DNA from: Olsenella profusa
GTDB taxonomy: Bacteria > Actinomycetota > Coriobacteriia > Coriobacteriales > Atopobiaceae
DNA length: 64,000 nucleotides
Reading direction: 5' to 3'
Assembly: GCF_016900315.1 (NCBI RefSeq)
Contig: NZ_JACSNQ010000002.1
Coordinates: 1 to 64,000 of the forward strand
The notes below the pieces were generated by a model. That model was not told the origin of the DNA, did no database searches, and worked only from the letters and a program-made list of their open reading frames with translations. Made by a program: the position numbers and the translations under genes. Positions 50,588 through 58,900 of the stretch are shown here, in pieces; positions within the stretch are counted from its first letter, which is position 1, and the number at the start of each line of letters is the position of its first letter.

Positions 50588-51487
50588 TGCGCAGCGGCCG
50601 CAGGCGGAGCAGCCGTTGCAGATGAGGCGCTGCCCGCACGTCTTACAGCGCTCGCGGAAGCTGGGCTGGTAGAGCTCCTCGGCGGGGATCGGCAGCCTCA
50701 GCGGGTCGTGCAGGTGCCACTCGATCGGCCGGCCGGCAAAGCTCACGCCGGACTTGAACGCCTGCTCGGACTGGAGCCGGTGGTCGCGCAGGCGGTAGGT
50801 CCGCCCGTCCTTCACAAAGACCGTGCCCGTCTCGGTGAAGGCGAACGTCACGTCATGCGCGCGGCACTGCGCGGAGAGCAGGCGCACCCAGTCGAAGTCG
50901 CACGGGCGGGCGCCTTCATAGTTCTCGCCGCCGCAGATGACCTGCTCGATGCCGCAGCCGCGCACGCCGCCCCCGCCGTGATCGCCCAGCTCCAGGTACC
51001 TCTCGATGTCCACCTGCCCGATGAGCGGGGCGCACATGACGCCCTTGTGGCGCGCCGGCGTGGCGAGAAGAACCGGAAGCCGCTCGTCGGCACGGCGCTG
51101 GTTCTCACAGGTGACGTTGAGCATGACGTTGTCCCAGCCCTCGCCCCAGTCGTCCGGGAGGCACGTGGCAAAGCGCTCCGGGCGCTTGGTGAGCAGCCAG
51201 AACCGCACGTCGGGACGCTGACGCATGACGTCCCAGGCCTCATCGCGCCAGGGGTCCGCCTCCTCCACGAAGAAGTCCGAGGTCATGCACACGCGGATGA
51301 GCTCGCCGGGGCGCACCTTGAGCGAGCCGTCGCGGCTGCGCGCCAGCGGGTAGCGAAACCCCGCCTTGTTGCGCCGCACAACGGAGCCGTCCAGCCCCCG
51401 CCAGCGGTCCATCGTGAACATGTAGCAGTTGGCGCAGCCCTCGCTCGCCTTGCGGCACCCGTGCCACGGGTTCCAGATGTCATGCAT
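50585..51487 (-). CDS. DUF5131 (phage Gp37/Gp68-like) family protein
   Basis: 300 residues. The N-terminal NPWHGCRKASEGCANCYMF (about 6-24) and later LTKRPERF, NVTCENQRRADERLP and CGGENYEGARPCDFDWVRLL are hallmarks of DUF5131 proteins, which are found in phage and bacterial genomes and have a radical-SAM-like fold but no proven activity. The C-terminus adds a Cys-rich ending CKTCGQRLICNGCSACGRC that could bind metal. Flanked on both sides by REP palindromes; the stop codon is part of one. No other phage genes are nearby. Confidence 0.78.
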   Translation of the reverse strand: MHDIWNPWHGCRKASEGCANCYMFTMDRWRGLDGSVVRRNKAGFRYPLARSRDGSLKVRPGELIRVCMTSDFFVEEADPWRDEAWDVMRQRPDVRFWLLTKRPERFATCLPDDWGEGWDNVMLNVTCENQRRADERLPVLLATPARHKGVMCAPLIGQVDIERYLELGDHGGGGVRGCGIEQVICGGENYEGARPCDFDWVRLLSAQCRAHDVTFAFTETGTVFVKDGRTYRLRDHRLQSEQAFKSGVSFAGRPIEWHLHDPLRLPIPAEELYQPSFRERCKTCGQRLICNGCSACGRCA

Positions 51488-51501
51488 GAGCAGTGCCCTC
51501 C

Positions 51502-51534
51502 AATGATACGAAGGGACAGTCCCCTCGTATCATT
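51502..51534. repeat. REP-like palindrome, GATACGAA type
   Basis: AATGATACGAAGGGAC pairs with GTCCCCTCGTATCATT around a single A, with one mismatch. Lies just upstream of the DUF5131 start and between it and the aldo/keto reductase 3' end. Same family as 8722 and 29961. Confidence 0.88.
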
Positions 51535-51606
51535 GTGCCTCAGTTCCGCTGCGTCGCGTGCCCGCCCGAGTCTAGTAGAGCGGTAGAGCGCGCCCCTTCC
51601 GCCGCC

Positions 51607-52464
51607 TTAGATCTGCTTGCTGTAGTCGTTGTGCACGAGCACGAAATCCGGCGCGTCCTCGGGCACCACGTAGTAGGGGTGCTGCGGAATCGCGTCGATG
51701 CGCGCCATCTCGTCTGCGCTGAGCTCAAAGCCAAAGACGTCGAAGTTCTCGCGCATGTGCTCGGGGTTGAGCGTCTTGGGGAACACCACGACGCCCTCCT
51801 GCAGCGCCCAGCGAAGAATCACCTGTGCCACCGACTTGCCGTGCGCCTGTGCCGCCTCGACGAGCACCGGCTCCCTCATGATCTCGGCGTCGCCGTGCCC
51901 AAAGGGATACCAGCTCTCCAGCGTCACGTCACCCAGACCGATGCGCTCCAGCTCGTGCCGCAGCTCGTGCTGGGTCCAGTACGGGTTGAGCTCCACCTGC
52001 AGCACCGCCGGCCTGATGGTGGCCACCCGCATGATCTCCTCGATCTTGTGCACCGGGAAGTTGGAGAGGCCGATCGAGCGCACCTTGCCCGCGCTCACGG
52101 CGTCCTCGAGCGCAGGCCAGGCCTCGACGTAGGCGCCATAGGGCTGGTGAAGCAGCAGCAGGTCGAGGTAGTCGGTACCCAGGCGCTCCAGGGTCGCATC
52201 GATGTCCGGGCCGGTCTGCCCGGTAGGATAGCTCTGCGGAAAGAGCTTGGAGGTGATGAACAGCTCTGCGCGCGGAACGCCCGATTCGGCGAGCGCCCTG
52301 CCGAGCGCCACCTCGTTGAAGTAGGCGTTCGCCGTGTCAAAGTGGCGATACCCCGTCTCGATCGCCGTAGGGATAAGGCGGCTCAGCTCGTCCCCGTTCA
52401 TCATGTACACGCCGCATCCGAGCTGCGGGATGGCGTGGCCGTCGTTCATGGTGATGGTCTGCAT
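51607..52464 (-). CDS. Aldo/keto reductase
   Basis: 285 residues, intact. Catalytic Asp and Tyr in FDTANAYFNE, Lys in FITSKLFPQ, His in LLLLHQPYG; SIGLSNFPVHKIEE and VVFPKTLNPEHM complete the family pattern (2,5-diketo-gluconate reductase-like). An intact relative of the frameshifted gene at 21978. ATG 52464 has GAAAGGAAG upstream and is preferred to GTG 52470. Divergent from a LysR gene that probably controls it. Confidence 0.88.
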   Translation of the reverse strand: MQTITMNDGHAIPQLGCGVYMMNGDELSRLIPTAIETGYRHFDTANAYFNEVALGRALAESGVPRAELFITSKLFPQSYPTGQTGPDIDATLERLGTDYLDLLLLHQPYGAYVEAWPALEDAVSAGKVRSIGLSNFPVHKIEEIMRVATIRPAVLQVELNPYWTQHELRHELERIGLGDVTLESWYPFGHGDAEIMREPVLVEAAQAHGKSVAQVILRWALQEGVVVFPKTLNPEHMRENFDVFGFELSADEMARIDAIPQHPYYVVPEDAPDFVLVHNDYSKQI

Positions 52465-52499
52465 GGGCACTTCCTTTCTCGCTGATGTGCTTGATGCAT

Positions 52500-52528
52500 A
52501 TTATCAGGCGCTCCAGTACTGGTGTAAA
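52500..52528 (-). promoter_or_regulatory. Promoter of the aldo/keto reductase gene
   Basis: Minus-strand TTTACA (52523-52528) and GATAAT (52500-52505) separated by exactly 17 bp, 36 bp from the start codon. Confidence 0.75.
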
Positions 52529-52549
52529 ATGCCTTTTGATAAGATGCTT

Positions 52550-52564
52550 ATGCGTAGTACGCAT
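52550..52564. promoter_or_regulatory. Palindromic operator next to the LysR gene
   Basis: ATGCGTA-G-TACGCAT is a perfect 15-bp dyad lying 22 bp before the LysR start and just behind the divergent AKR promoter. Its symmetry and place fit a LysR recognition site. Confidence 0.65.
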
Positions 52565-52586
52565 GAGGCAAGAAGGACGTGACGCC

Positions 52587-53447
52587 ATGGAGCTCGAACA
52601 GCTGCGCCAGTTGGACGCCCTCGAGCGCGAGGGCACCATGACGGCGGCCGCCCGTCGTCTGCACGTCTCGCAGCCGGCGCTCAGCCGCTCAATCCAGCGG
52701 CTCGAGGCCGAGCTCGGGCAGGCGTTGCTCAGCCGGGCGGGCCGGCGCGTGGCGCTCAACGAGGCCGGGCGCGTGGCGGTGGACTGGGCGCGCCAGATCC
52801 TGCGCGACGAGCGGCTCCTGCGCGAGGCGGTCGCTGCCGTGGGCCAACGGGCGCGGACGCTGCGCGTGGGCACGGTGGCGCCGGCGCCGCTCTGGCGCCT
52901 CACGAGCCTCATGGTGGAGCGCCTGCCGGAGGAGACCCTCACCTCGGAGACCATTCGCGGTGACGAGGCGCTGCGCGGACTTGCGGACGGCGCCCTTGAC
53001 CTAGGAATCGTTGCCGAGAAGCCCGCGGGGGCGGACCTTCTCTCCTGCAAGCTCATGCGCGAGAGCCTCTCGGTGGCGCTGCCGCCCAACCACCCGCTGG
53101 CCGCGCGACCAAACGTGACCGCCGATAACCTCGACGGGCAGACCTTCCTCATCTTCACCGAAATCGGCGTGTGGCGCGACGCCGTGGACCGGGCCCTTCC
53201 GCACGCCACCCTCATCGAGCAGCGCGACCGCTCGGTGTTCAGCCGGCTCGCGCGCACGACGCCGCACTGCGTCTTCACGACCGACGCGCCCTACCTGGAG
53301 GCGCAGGTGCCCGGCCGCGCCATCGTGCCCGTGGAGGGCGACTGGGCGCACTTCACGTTCTGGCTCGCCACGCGGGCCGACGCGCGCGACACCGTCCGCC
53401 AGCTCTTCGACTGGGTTCGGTCGCAGGGAACCGCCCGACGGGGTTGA
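52587..53447 (+). CDS. LysR family transcriptional regulator
   Basis: 286 residues. The N-terminal HTH (about 1-62) reads GTMTAAARRLHVSQPALSRS then IQRLEAELGQALLSR. The C-terminal effector domain (about 88-280) is LysR-like (GTVAPAPLWRLTSLM, ADGALDLGIVAEKP). ATG 52587 follows AGAAGGA. Divergent from an intact AKR, with a dyad operator between, so AKR control is the best guess; effector unknown. Confidence 0.88.
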   Translation: MELEQLRQLDALEREGTMTAAARRLHVSQPALSRSIQRLEAELGQALLSRAGRRVALNEAGRVAVDWARQILRDERLLREAVAAVGQRARTLRVGTVAPAPLWRLTSLMVERLPEETLTSETIRGDEALRGLADGALDLGIVAEKPAGADLLSCKLMRESLSVALPPNHPLAARPNVTADNLDGQTFLIFTEIGVWRDAVDRALPHATLIEQRDRSVFSRLARTTPHCVFTTDAPYLEAQVPGRAIVPVEGDWAHFTFWLATRADARDTVRQLFDWVRSQGTARRG

Positions 53448-53645
53448 GCGACCCACCACCAAGCATCCGGGGCTCGCAAGCGTCGAGGTGCCCGGCAGCA
53501 GCCCGAGCATCCTCTTCGAGTCCCGGACGCCGGGCGCGCCCAGCCCACGAGCCCCTGATGCTCGTCGGCCCCGCCGGACACAACTGCCATACCCATGGTG
53601 CCTCCCCTTGTAGGCACGCCCACATAATAAGGGGAGGTCGCGACG

Positions 53646-53830
53646 TCACCCGGGAAACGCGGGGCCGCGTAGGTAGCCCATCCATCCCTCGTACCAGACC
53701 GATCCCGAGACGCACGCGCACGCCGCGAGCCGCCCGTCGCGCGTGAACGCATACAGCGAGAAGAGCCCGCCGAGCGAGCAGCCGCAGATAGCGCGCCGCG
53801 CTGGCGCCAGGCCAGCGGAGCGCTCGAGCG
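53646..53830 (-). pseudogene. Remnant of an esterase gene
   Basis: Minus-strand frame reads LAPARRAICGCSLGGLFSLY then AFTRDGRLAACACVSGSVWY, matching SPARRAVCGYSLGGLFSLYA and SGSLWYPGW in the intact esterase at 22976. It starts abruptly at the flavodoxin stop and ends after about 60 residues. The remaining DNA to 53448 contains no clear gene; a minus-strand ATG at 53599 with GGGGAGG upstream opens a 45-codon frame I do not recognise. Confidence 0.7.
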
Positions 53831-54376
53831 CTAGATCTTCTCGGCCAGCTCCGCCGCCTGGGCACATCCGTCGGTCTTCTCGATGTCGCCCTTGTTGAGC
53901 ACGCCCGGCACGAGCACCTCGCCGACCATCTCCCACTTGTTGAGGGCCGCTGTGCGCTCCATCGGAACACGCACGCCGTCGAGGACCGTGGGATCCTCCT
54001 CCTCGCAGCAGGCGATGAGCGCGCACTCCTTGCCGGCGATGTCCTTGCCGCCCACCACGAGCGAATAGATGCGGTCGATCACGGCCTTGATCTGCGCGGG
54101 GAACGAGTACCAGTACACCGGCGTCGCAAAGACGAGCGCGTCGGCCTCAAGGATGGTCGGGGCCATGGCGTTGAAGTCGTCGTCAAAGCTGCACGCCTTA
54201 CCGGTGCTGTAGCAGGTCTCGCACGCGTGGCATCCGCCCACCTTCATGAACGCAGCGTCAAAGCGCGTGACCTCGTGCCCGAGCGAGCGCGCTGCGTCGA
54301 CGAACGCGTCGACCATCGACGCGCTGTTGCCGCCCTTGCGCGGGCTCCCGGTGATGACGACGACCTTCTTGCCCAT
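53831..54376 (-). CDS. Flavodoxin family NAD(P)H reductase / iron-sulfur flavoprotein-like
   Basis: 181 residues. FMN loop GSPRKGGNSASMVDAF (about 10-25), Cys segment GGCHACETCYSTGKACSFDD (about 47-66) and TPVYWYSFPAQIKAVIDRIY. Cys spacing CxxCxxxxxxxC is near the iron-sulfur flavoprotein motif but not identical. Divergent from an HxlR regulator with GTACTT palindromes between, so it is a likely HxlR target. ATG 54376 has GGAGAGGAG upstream. Confidence 0.8.
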   Translation of the reverse strand: MGKKVVVITGSPRKGGNSASMVDAFVDAARSLGHEVTRFDAAFMKVGGCHACETCYSTGKACSFDDDFNAMAPTILEADALVFATPVYWYSFPAQIKAVIDRIYSLVVGGKDIAGKECALIACCEEEDPTVLDGVRVPMERTAALNKWEMVGEVLVPGVLNKGDIEKTDGCAQAAELAEKI

Positions 54377-54446
54377 AGTTGCTCCTCTCCGTACGGACGG
54401 CCCCTTGCCGTCTCAGGACAATCGTAGGAAACTGCTCTCATAGTGA

Positions 54447-54477
54447 TAAGTACGCACATTAAGGTTTAGTACTTACC
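54447..54477. promoter_or_regulatory. HxlR operator between flavodoxin and HxlR genes
   Basis: TAAGTAC (54447-54453) and GTACTTACC (54469-54477) are inverted half-sites 15 bp apart in the divergent intergenic region. The same 9-mer appears inverted as GGTAAGTAC at 55242-55250 upstream of the flavin-reductase-like gene. Confidence 0.65.
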
Positions 54478-54502
54478 TTTTGGAAAGTGCTAAGGAGACC
54501 GG

Positions 54503-54838
54503 ATGACCGACCGCTGCATATCCGACGAGTGCCTGGGCGAGACGGGCTTCTCGTACACGCTCTCGCTCATCAACGGCAAGTACAAGATGACCGTGCTCTA
54601 CGCGCTCATGGAGTTCGGCGTGGTGCGCTTCAACGAGCTGCAGCGCTACATCGGCACCATCTCGTACAAGACGCTCTCCTCCACGCTCAAGCAGCTGGAG
54701 GCCGACGAGCTCGTCCACCGCGAGGAGTACCCGCAGATCCCGCCCAAGGTGGAGTACAGCCTCACCGAGCGCGGCCGCTCGCTCGTGCCCGTGCTCGACC
54801 TCATGTGCGAGTGGGGCAGCCAGCACCGTCCCGCGTAA
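54503..54838 (+). CDS. HxlR family transcriptional regulator
   Basis: 111 residues, the normal size. Winged helix: GKYKMTVLYALMEFGVVRFN, ELQRYIGTISYKTLSSTLKQ, then the wing YPQIPPKVEYSLTERGRSLV. An early Cys pair (CISDEC) could sense redox or electrophile stress as in other HxlR proteins; inference. Divergent from the flavodoxin gene. ATG 54503 follows AAGGAG. Confidence 0.9.
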   Translation: MTDRCISDECLGETGFSYTLSLINGKYKMTVLYALMEFGVVRFNELQRYIGTISYKTLSSTLKQLEADELVHREEYPQIPPKVEYSLTERGRSLVPVLDLMCEWGSQHRPA

Positions 54839-54883
54839 TGCAGGGGTGCGGGGGGCGGAGCGCCCGGGCCGGGACGCGCGGAC

Positions 54884-55165
54884 CGCTTACGAAGTGACGG
54901 ACGTTGCGGGCGCTGTCCCGTCGCGCGCTTACGAAATCACGGTCGTTGCGGCCTCGGGGTGCCGAACCGCTTAGAGAATCACGGTCGTTGCGGCCTCTGA
55001 GCGTTCAGTCGCTTAGAAAATCATGGGCGACGCGTCTGCCGGACCTCCCTGGGACGCATCAACCTCAATTCCGTAAGCCCACAACCGGGAAACTCGAGCA
55101 ACACCTAGCGTTTTCTAAGCACACGCCGGAACAAAGAGCGCAACAGCTGCGTTTTCGTAAGCAGA
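54884..55165. repeat. GCTTAsGAAATCACGG inverted array
   Basis: Four direct units start near 54884, 54927, 54968 and 55011 (pattern CGCTTACGAAATCACGGTCG with TTGCGG after it). Three opposite-facing units follow near 55060, 55108 and 55150 (TTCCGTAAGC, TTTTCTAAGC, TTTTCGTAAGC). The units share GCTTAGAAAATC with the TTTCTAAGC hairpin elements. This fills the 509-bp gap between HxlR and the flavin reductase gene. Confidence 0.82.
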
Positions 55166-55241
55166 AGGACGACCATCTCGATGGCACGACAGCGCGGTTA
55201 GAGCGGAGGGGGGGCGAGAGCCGCCTGAGCACTTTCCCTTT

Positions 55242-55272
55242 GGTAAGTACCAGTCCGCAAAGCCAGTACTGG
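55242..55272 (+). promoter_or_regulatory. Second HxlR-type operator upstream of flavin reductase gene
   Basis: GGTAAGTAC (55242-55250) followed by CAGTACTGG about 14 bp later. The first word is the exact reverse complement of the half-site at 54469. It lies about 100 bp before the start of the flavin-reductase-like gene. Confidence 0.55.
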
Positions 55273-55347
55273 CCGAGCCAATCGCGCAGGCGGATACTAC
55301 GGGTAACCGGTATCGAGCGGCGCACGGCGCCGGAAAGGAGGGCCCTC

Positions 55348-55908
55348 ATGAAGAAGAGCCTGGGAGACGCGGGCGAGCTGTTCCCGCAGTCGGTGTTCAT
55401 CATCGCGAGCTACGACGAGAACGGCGTGCCCAACGCGATGAACGCCGCGTGGGCCGGCGAGTGCACCCGTCACGAGGTCTGCTTCAACATCGGCGACCAC
55501 AAGACCACGGCCAACATCGTCAAGAAGGGCGCCTTCACCGTGGCGCCGGCCAACCGCGCCAACGTGGTCTCCGCGGACTACTTTGGCATCGAGAGCGGCA
55601 CCAAGGTCAACAAGGCCGAGAAGAGCGGCCTCACCTTCACCCGCTCCGAGCACGTGGATGCGCCCGTGATCGAGGAGTACCCGCTCACGATGGAGTGCGA
55701 GGTCACCTCCGTCGACGGTGACGAGCACGGCGCCCGCATCGTGGGCAAGGTCGTAAACGTGCTCGTGGACGAGAGCATCTTGGACGAGGACGGCAAGGTC
55801 GACTTTGGCAAGTGGCAGCCACTCGTCTACGACAGCTCGCACATGACCTACCGCGTGGTCGGCGAGGAGGTCGGCGGCGCTTGGAAGGTGGGCAAGGAGC
55901 TCATGTAG
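55348..55908 (+). CDS. Flavin reductase-like (FMN-binding split barrel) protein
   Basis: 186 residues. PQSVFIIASYDENGVPNAMN (about 12-31), FNIGDHKTTANIVKKGAFTV and SADYFGIESGTKVNKAEKSG are the FMN-binding loops of the flavin reductase/ferric-reductase-like barrel. Probably reduces or binds FMN; electron partner may be a local flavodoxin. ATG 55348 has GGAAAGGAGGG upstream. Operator words suggest control by the nearby HxlR. Confidence 0.85.
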   Translation: MKKSLGDAGELFPQSVFIIASYDENGVPNAMNAAWAGECTRHEVCFNIGDHKTTANIVKKGAFTVAPANRANVVSADYFGIESGTKVNKAEKSGLTFTRSEHVDAPVIEEYPLTMECEVTSVDGDEHGARIVGKVVNVLVDESILDEDGKVDFGKWQPLVYDSSHMTYRVVGEEVGGAWKVGKELM

Positions 55909-55950
55909 CTCCGGAGTCGGACGACGGGCAAATTGGCGAGAAGAACCATC

Positions 55951-55982
55951 GGGGGGCACACGTCATCCGACGCGTGCCCCCC
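55951..55982. terminator. Hairpin between convergent flavin reductase and SNF2 genes
   Basis: GGGGGGCACACGT pairs with ACGCGTGCCCCCC around CATCCG, one mismatch. No T-run on either side. A dispersed 12-mer copy (55935) lies just before it. Confidence 0.6.
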
Positions 55983-55996
55983 GCCTGTCAGCTGCC

Positions 55997-58900
55997 CTAC
56001 GCACCCTGCAGCAGTGCCAGCACGTCGTCGCGACTGAGCCTGGCAGAGCGCACGCCCTCTCCGGAGATCAGGCGCTCGGCAAGTTCGCGCTTGGACTCCT
56101 GCATCGCCACGATACGCTCCTCGATGGTATTTGCGCAGATGAGCTTGAAGACCGTGACCGCGCGCTCCTGCCCGATGCGGTAGGCGCGGTCTGTGGCCTG
56201 GTTCTGCGCGGCGAGGTTCCACCACGGGTCATAATGAATCACCACGTCGGCGGCCGTAAGGTTGAGCCCCACGCCGCCGGCTCGCAGCGAGATGAGAAAC
56301 AGGGGCGCCTCCCCCGCCTGAAAGCGCGCCACCAGCCGTCGACGCTCCTCCTTGGTCGTGGAGCCGGTGAGCTCAAAGTGGGCAATCCCCCGCGCGTCAA
56401 GCCTCTGCGCGATGATGCCAAGCATCGTGGTGAACTGCGAGAACAGCAGCACCTGATGCCCACCGTCAACTGCGCCAGCAATGAGCTCCAGACAGGTGTC
56501 AAGCTTGGCGCTGCCTCCTGTGTAGTCCTCGAACGCAAGCGACGGGTCGCAGCAGATCTGTCGCAGCTTCGTGAGCTCGGCAAGTACCTGGAGCTTGTTC
56601 TTCCTGAACTCGACGGGCAGCTCTCGGGCGATCTGACGCGCCAGGAGCTCCTCGCTCGCCCGGTAGAGCCTCTCCTGCTCCCCGCTCATGCGCGCCGTGA
56701 CCACGCTCTCCGTCTTCTCCGGGAGGTCGGCAAGCACGTCGGCCTTGAGGCGCCTCAGGATGAAGGGGGAGACCAGGCAGCGCAGCCGCTCCGCGGCACG
56801 TTCGTCGCCGCCCTCCACGGGACCCTCGTAGGTCTTTGCGAACTCGTCCCGACTCCCGAGCACGCCCGGCATCAGGAAATCGAAGATGCTCCAGAGCTCG
56901 GACGCGCGATTCTCGACGGGCGTCCCCGTAAGCGCCAGCCGCGTCCGCGCGGGAAGGAGCCTTGCGGCACGGGCAACCTTGGTCAGCGGATTCTTGATGT
57001 ACTGGGCCTCGTCAAGGACCACGCGAGAGAAGCGCTGGCCAGCGTAGGCGTCGACGTCACGGCGCATGAGGTCGTACGAGGTCACGAGCACGTCGTGGTC
57101 CGCCGCTGCCGCTATCACCTTTCCGCGCGCCGGCTTGGTGCCGAGGACGGCCACGGCGTCGAGCTCGGGCGCAAAGCGTTCGAGCTCGGACATCCAGTTG
57201 TAGACGAGCGATGCCGGACACACCACGAGCGTCGTGGCGAGAAGGGCCCCGGGACTCGCGGCCCCATCGCCCAAAGCACCCGACTCGGCGTTCTTCTCGC
57301 CGACAGCCGCTCCCCCGACGTTCTTCTCGCCGGCCTGCTTGCAGGCCAGAAGGTGGGCTATCACCTGGAGCGTCTTGCCGAGCCCCATGTCGTCCGCGAG
57401 GATGCCGCCAAAGCCAAGACGGTCGAGCAGCTGGAGCCAGCGGAAGCCGTCGAGCTGGTAGGGTCGCAGCACGCCCGCAAGCGTGGGCGGAACCTCCACG
57501 TCCGCGTCAGAGAAGGTGTCCAGCTCACGCACGATGGCACGGAAGGCGTCGTTGCGCGAGAGGCGCAGGCCGCCCGCTCGCTTGAGCAGGCCATCCACGA
57601 AGGGCACGCGATAGACGGGCAGGTTGGACACACCCTCGGCGAGCTCCTCCACGGAGACGCCCAGACCCGTCGCGAGGTCGTCGACGGCGGCCGCGCCCTC
57701 CCCCAGCCGCATGATGTCTCCACTGGTCAGGCGCACGAACTTCTGGCGGCGCCGGTACGCGGAGAGACAGGCGTCCAGGTCCTGCGGGCAGAGGCCGCTC
57801 GCATCCAGCGCCACGTCCAGAAGGCCGCTCGTGACCGTGGCACGCACGGTGAGGCTGGGGCTGTCGCGCACCTCGATGCGGCGCAGGCGCTCGGAGAGCA
57901 GGACCTCGCCGAGGGCGTCAAGCTCCGCGAGACCACGCGTGAGCAGGTCAAAGAGCAGATCGTCGTCATCCTCGTCAAAGCCGGGAAGCTCACCTGCCTC
58001 AAGGCGCCCCCCGGGGAAGTACGCCTCCACCACGTCCATGACGCGATACTCCGACACAAGGTCGCGCGCTGGGACGCGACGGTCCGCCAAGCGCGGTGAC
58101 CAGCGGGCGCGTTCGTCCTCCAGACGGTCCGGCCCGTAGAGCCCGTGCTCCCAGGCACCGTAGGCCACGGTGACGCCGCAGGTCACACGCCCGTCGTCAA
58201 GGCCCACAGCAAACGTGAAGGCCGCCTCGGGCGGGACGAGCTCATCAAGCTCAGCCGGCGCGTCGAGGCCCGTTGCCGCCCGCAGGACGGGCAGGACGTC
58301 CCGACAGAAGGCCGAAACGTCCGCAGGTGCGACGTGCATGCCCCGACCTGCGGGAAGGAGTGCGCCGAGAAGCCCCGCGGCACGGAGGGCGTAGTCCGAG
58401 GAGCAGCTCAGGGCCCGCCCCTCGTCTAGGACGTATAGGCGACCAGCCGCGGCAAAGCTGCAGAGCGCCCCGGAAACGAGCAGGTCATAGCCTCCGTCGC
58501 CGGCACGCTCCAGACGGGTGCGGACCTCTGGATCTCCCCTGCCTACCACAAGCTGGCGCGTCGGCCCTCGTGACCCGTAGGGGCCGTCACTGAGCTCAAG
58601 GGAGACCGTGGACCCCTGGAGCGCGTCCAGCAGATCGATGACGTCGGCGTCCGAGACGGGCAGCTCCTTGACGTCAGCGCCCCGCCCGACCTGCTGATAC
58701 TTCCATCGCGAGGCAAAGAGCGCCCCCTGGCTGGCCGTCACGCGGGAGAGGACGGCCACGACGGCACGAGAGCGCTCCGAAAACGCCGCGCCCACGTGGG
58801 CAAAGGAGAGCCCCTTGCCATAAGTGACCGTAGCCCCGGTCCGGCATGCCTCCACCAGCGCAGAGATGCTCTTCACCACGTACGAGGCGCTCCCGCGACG

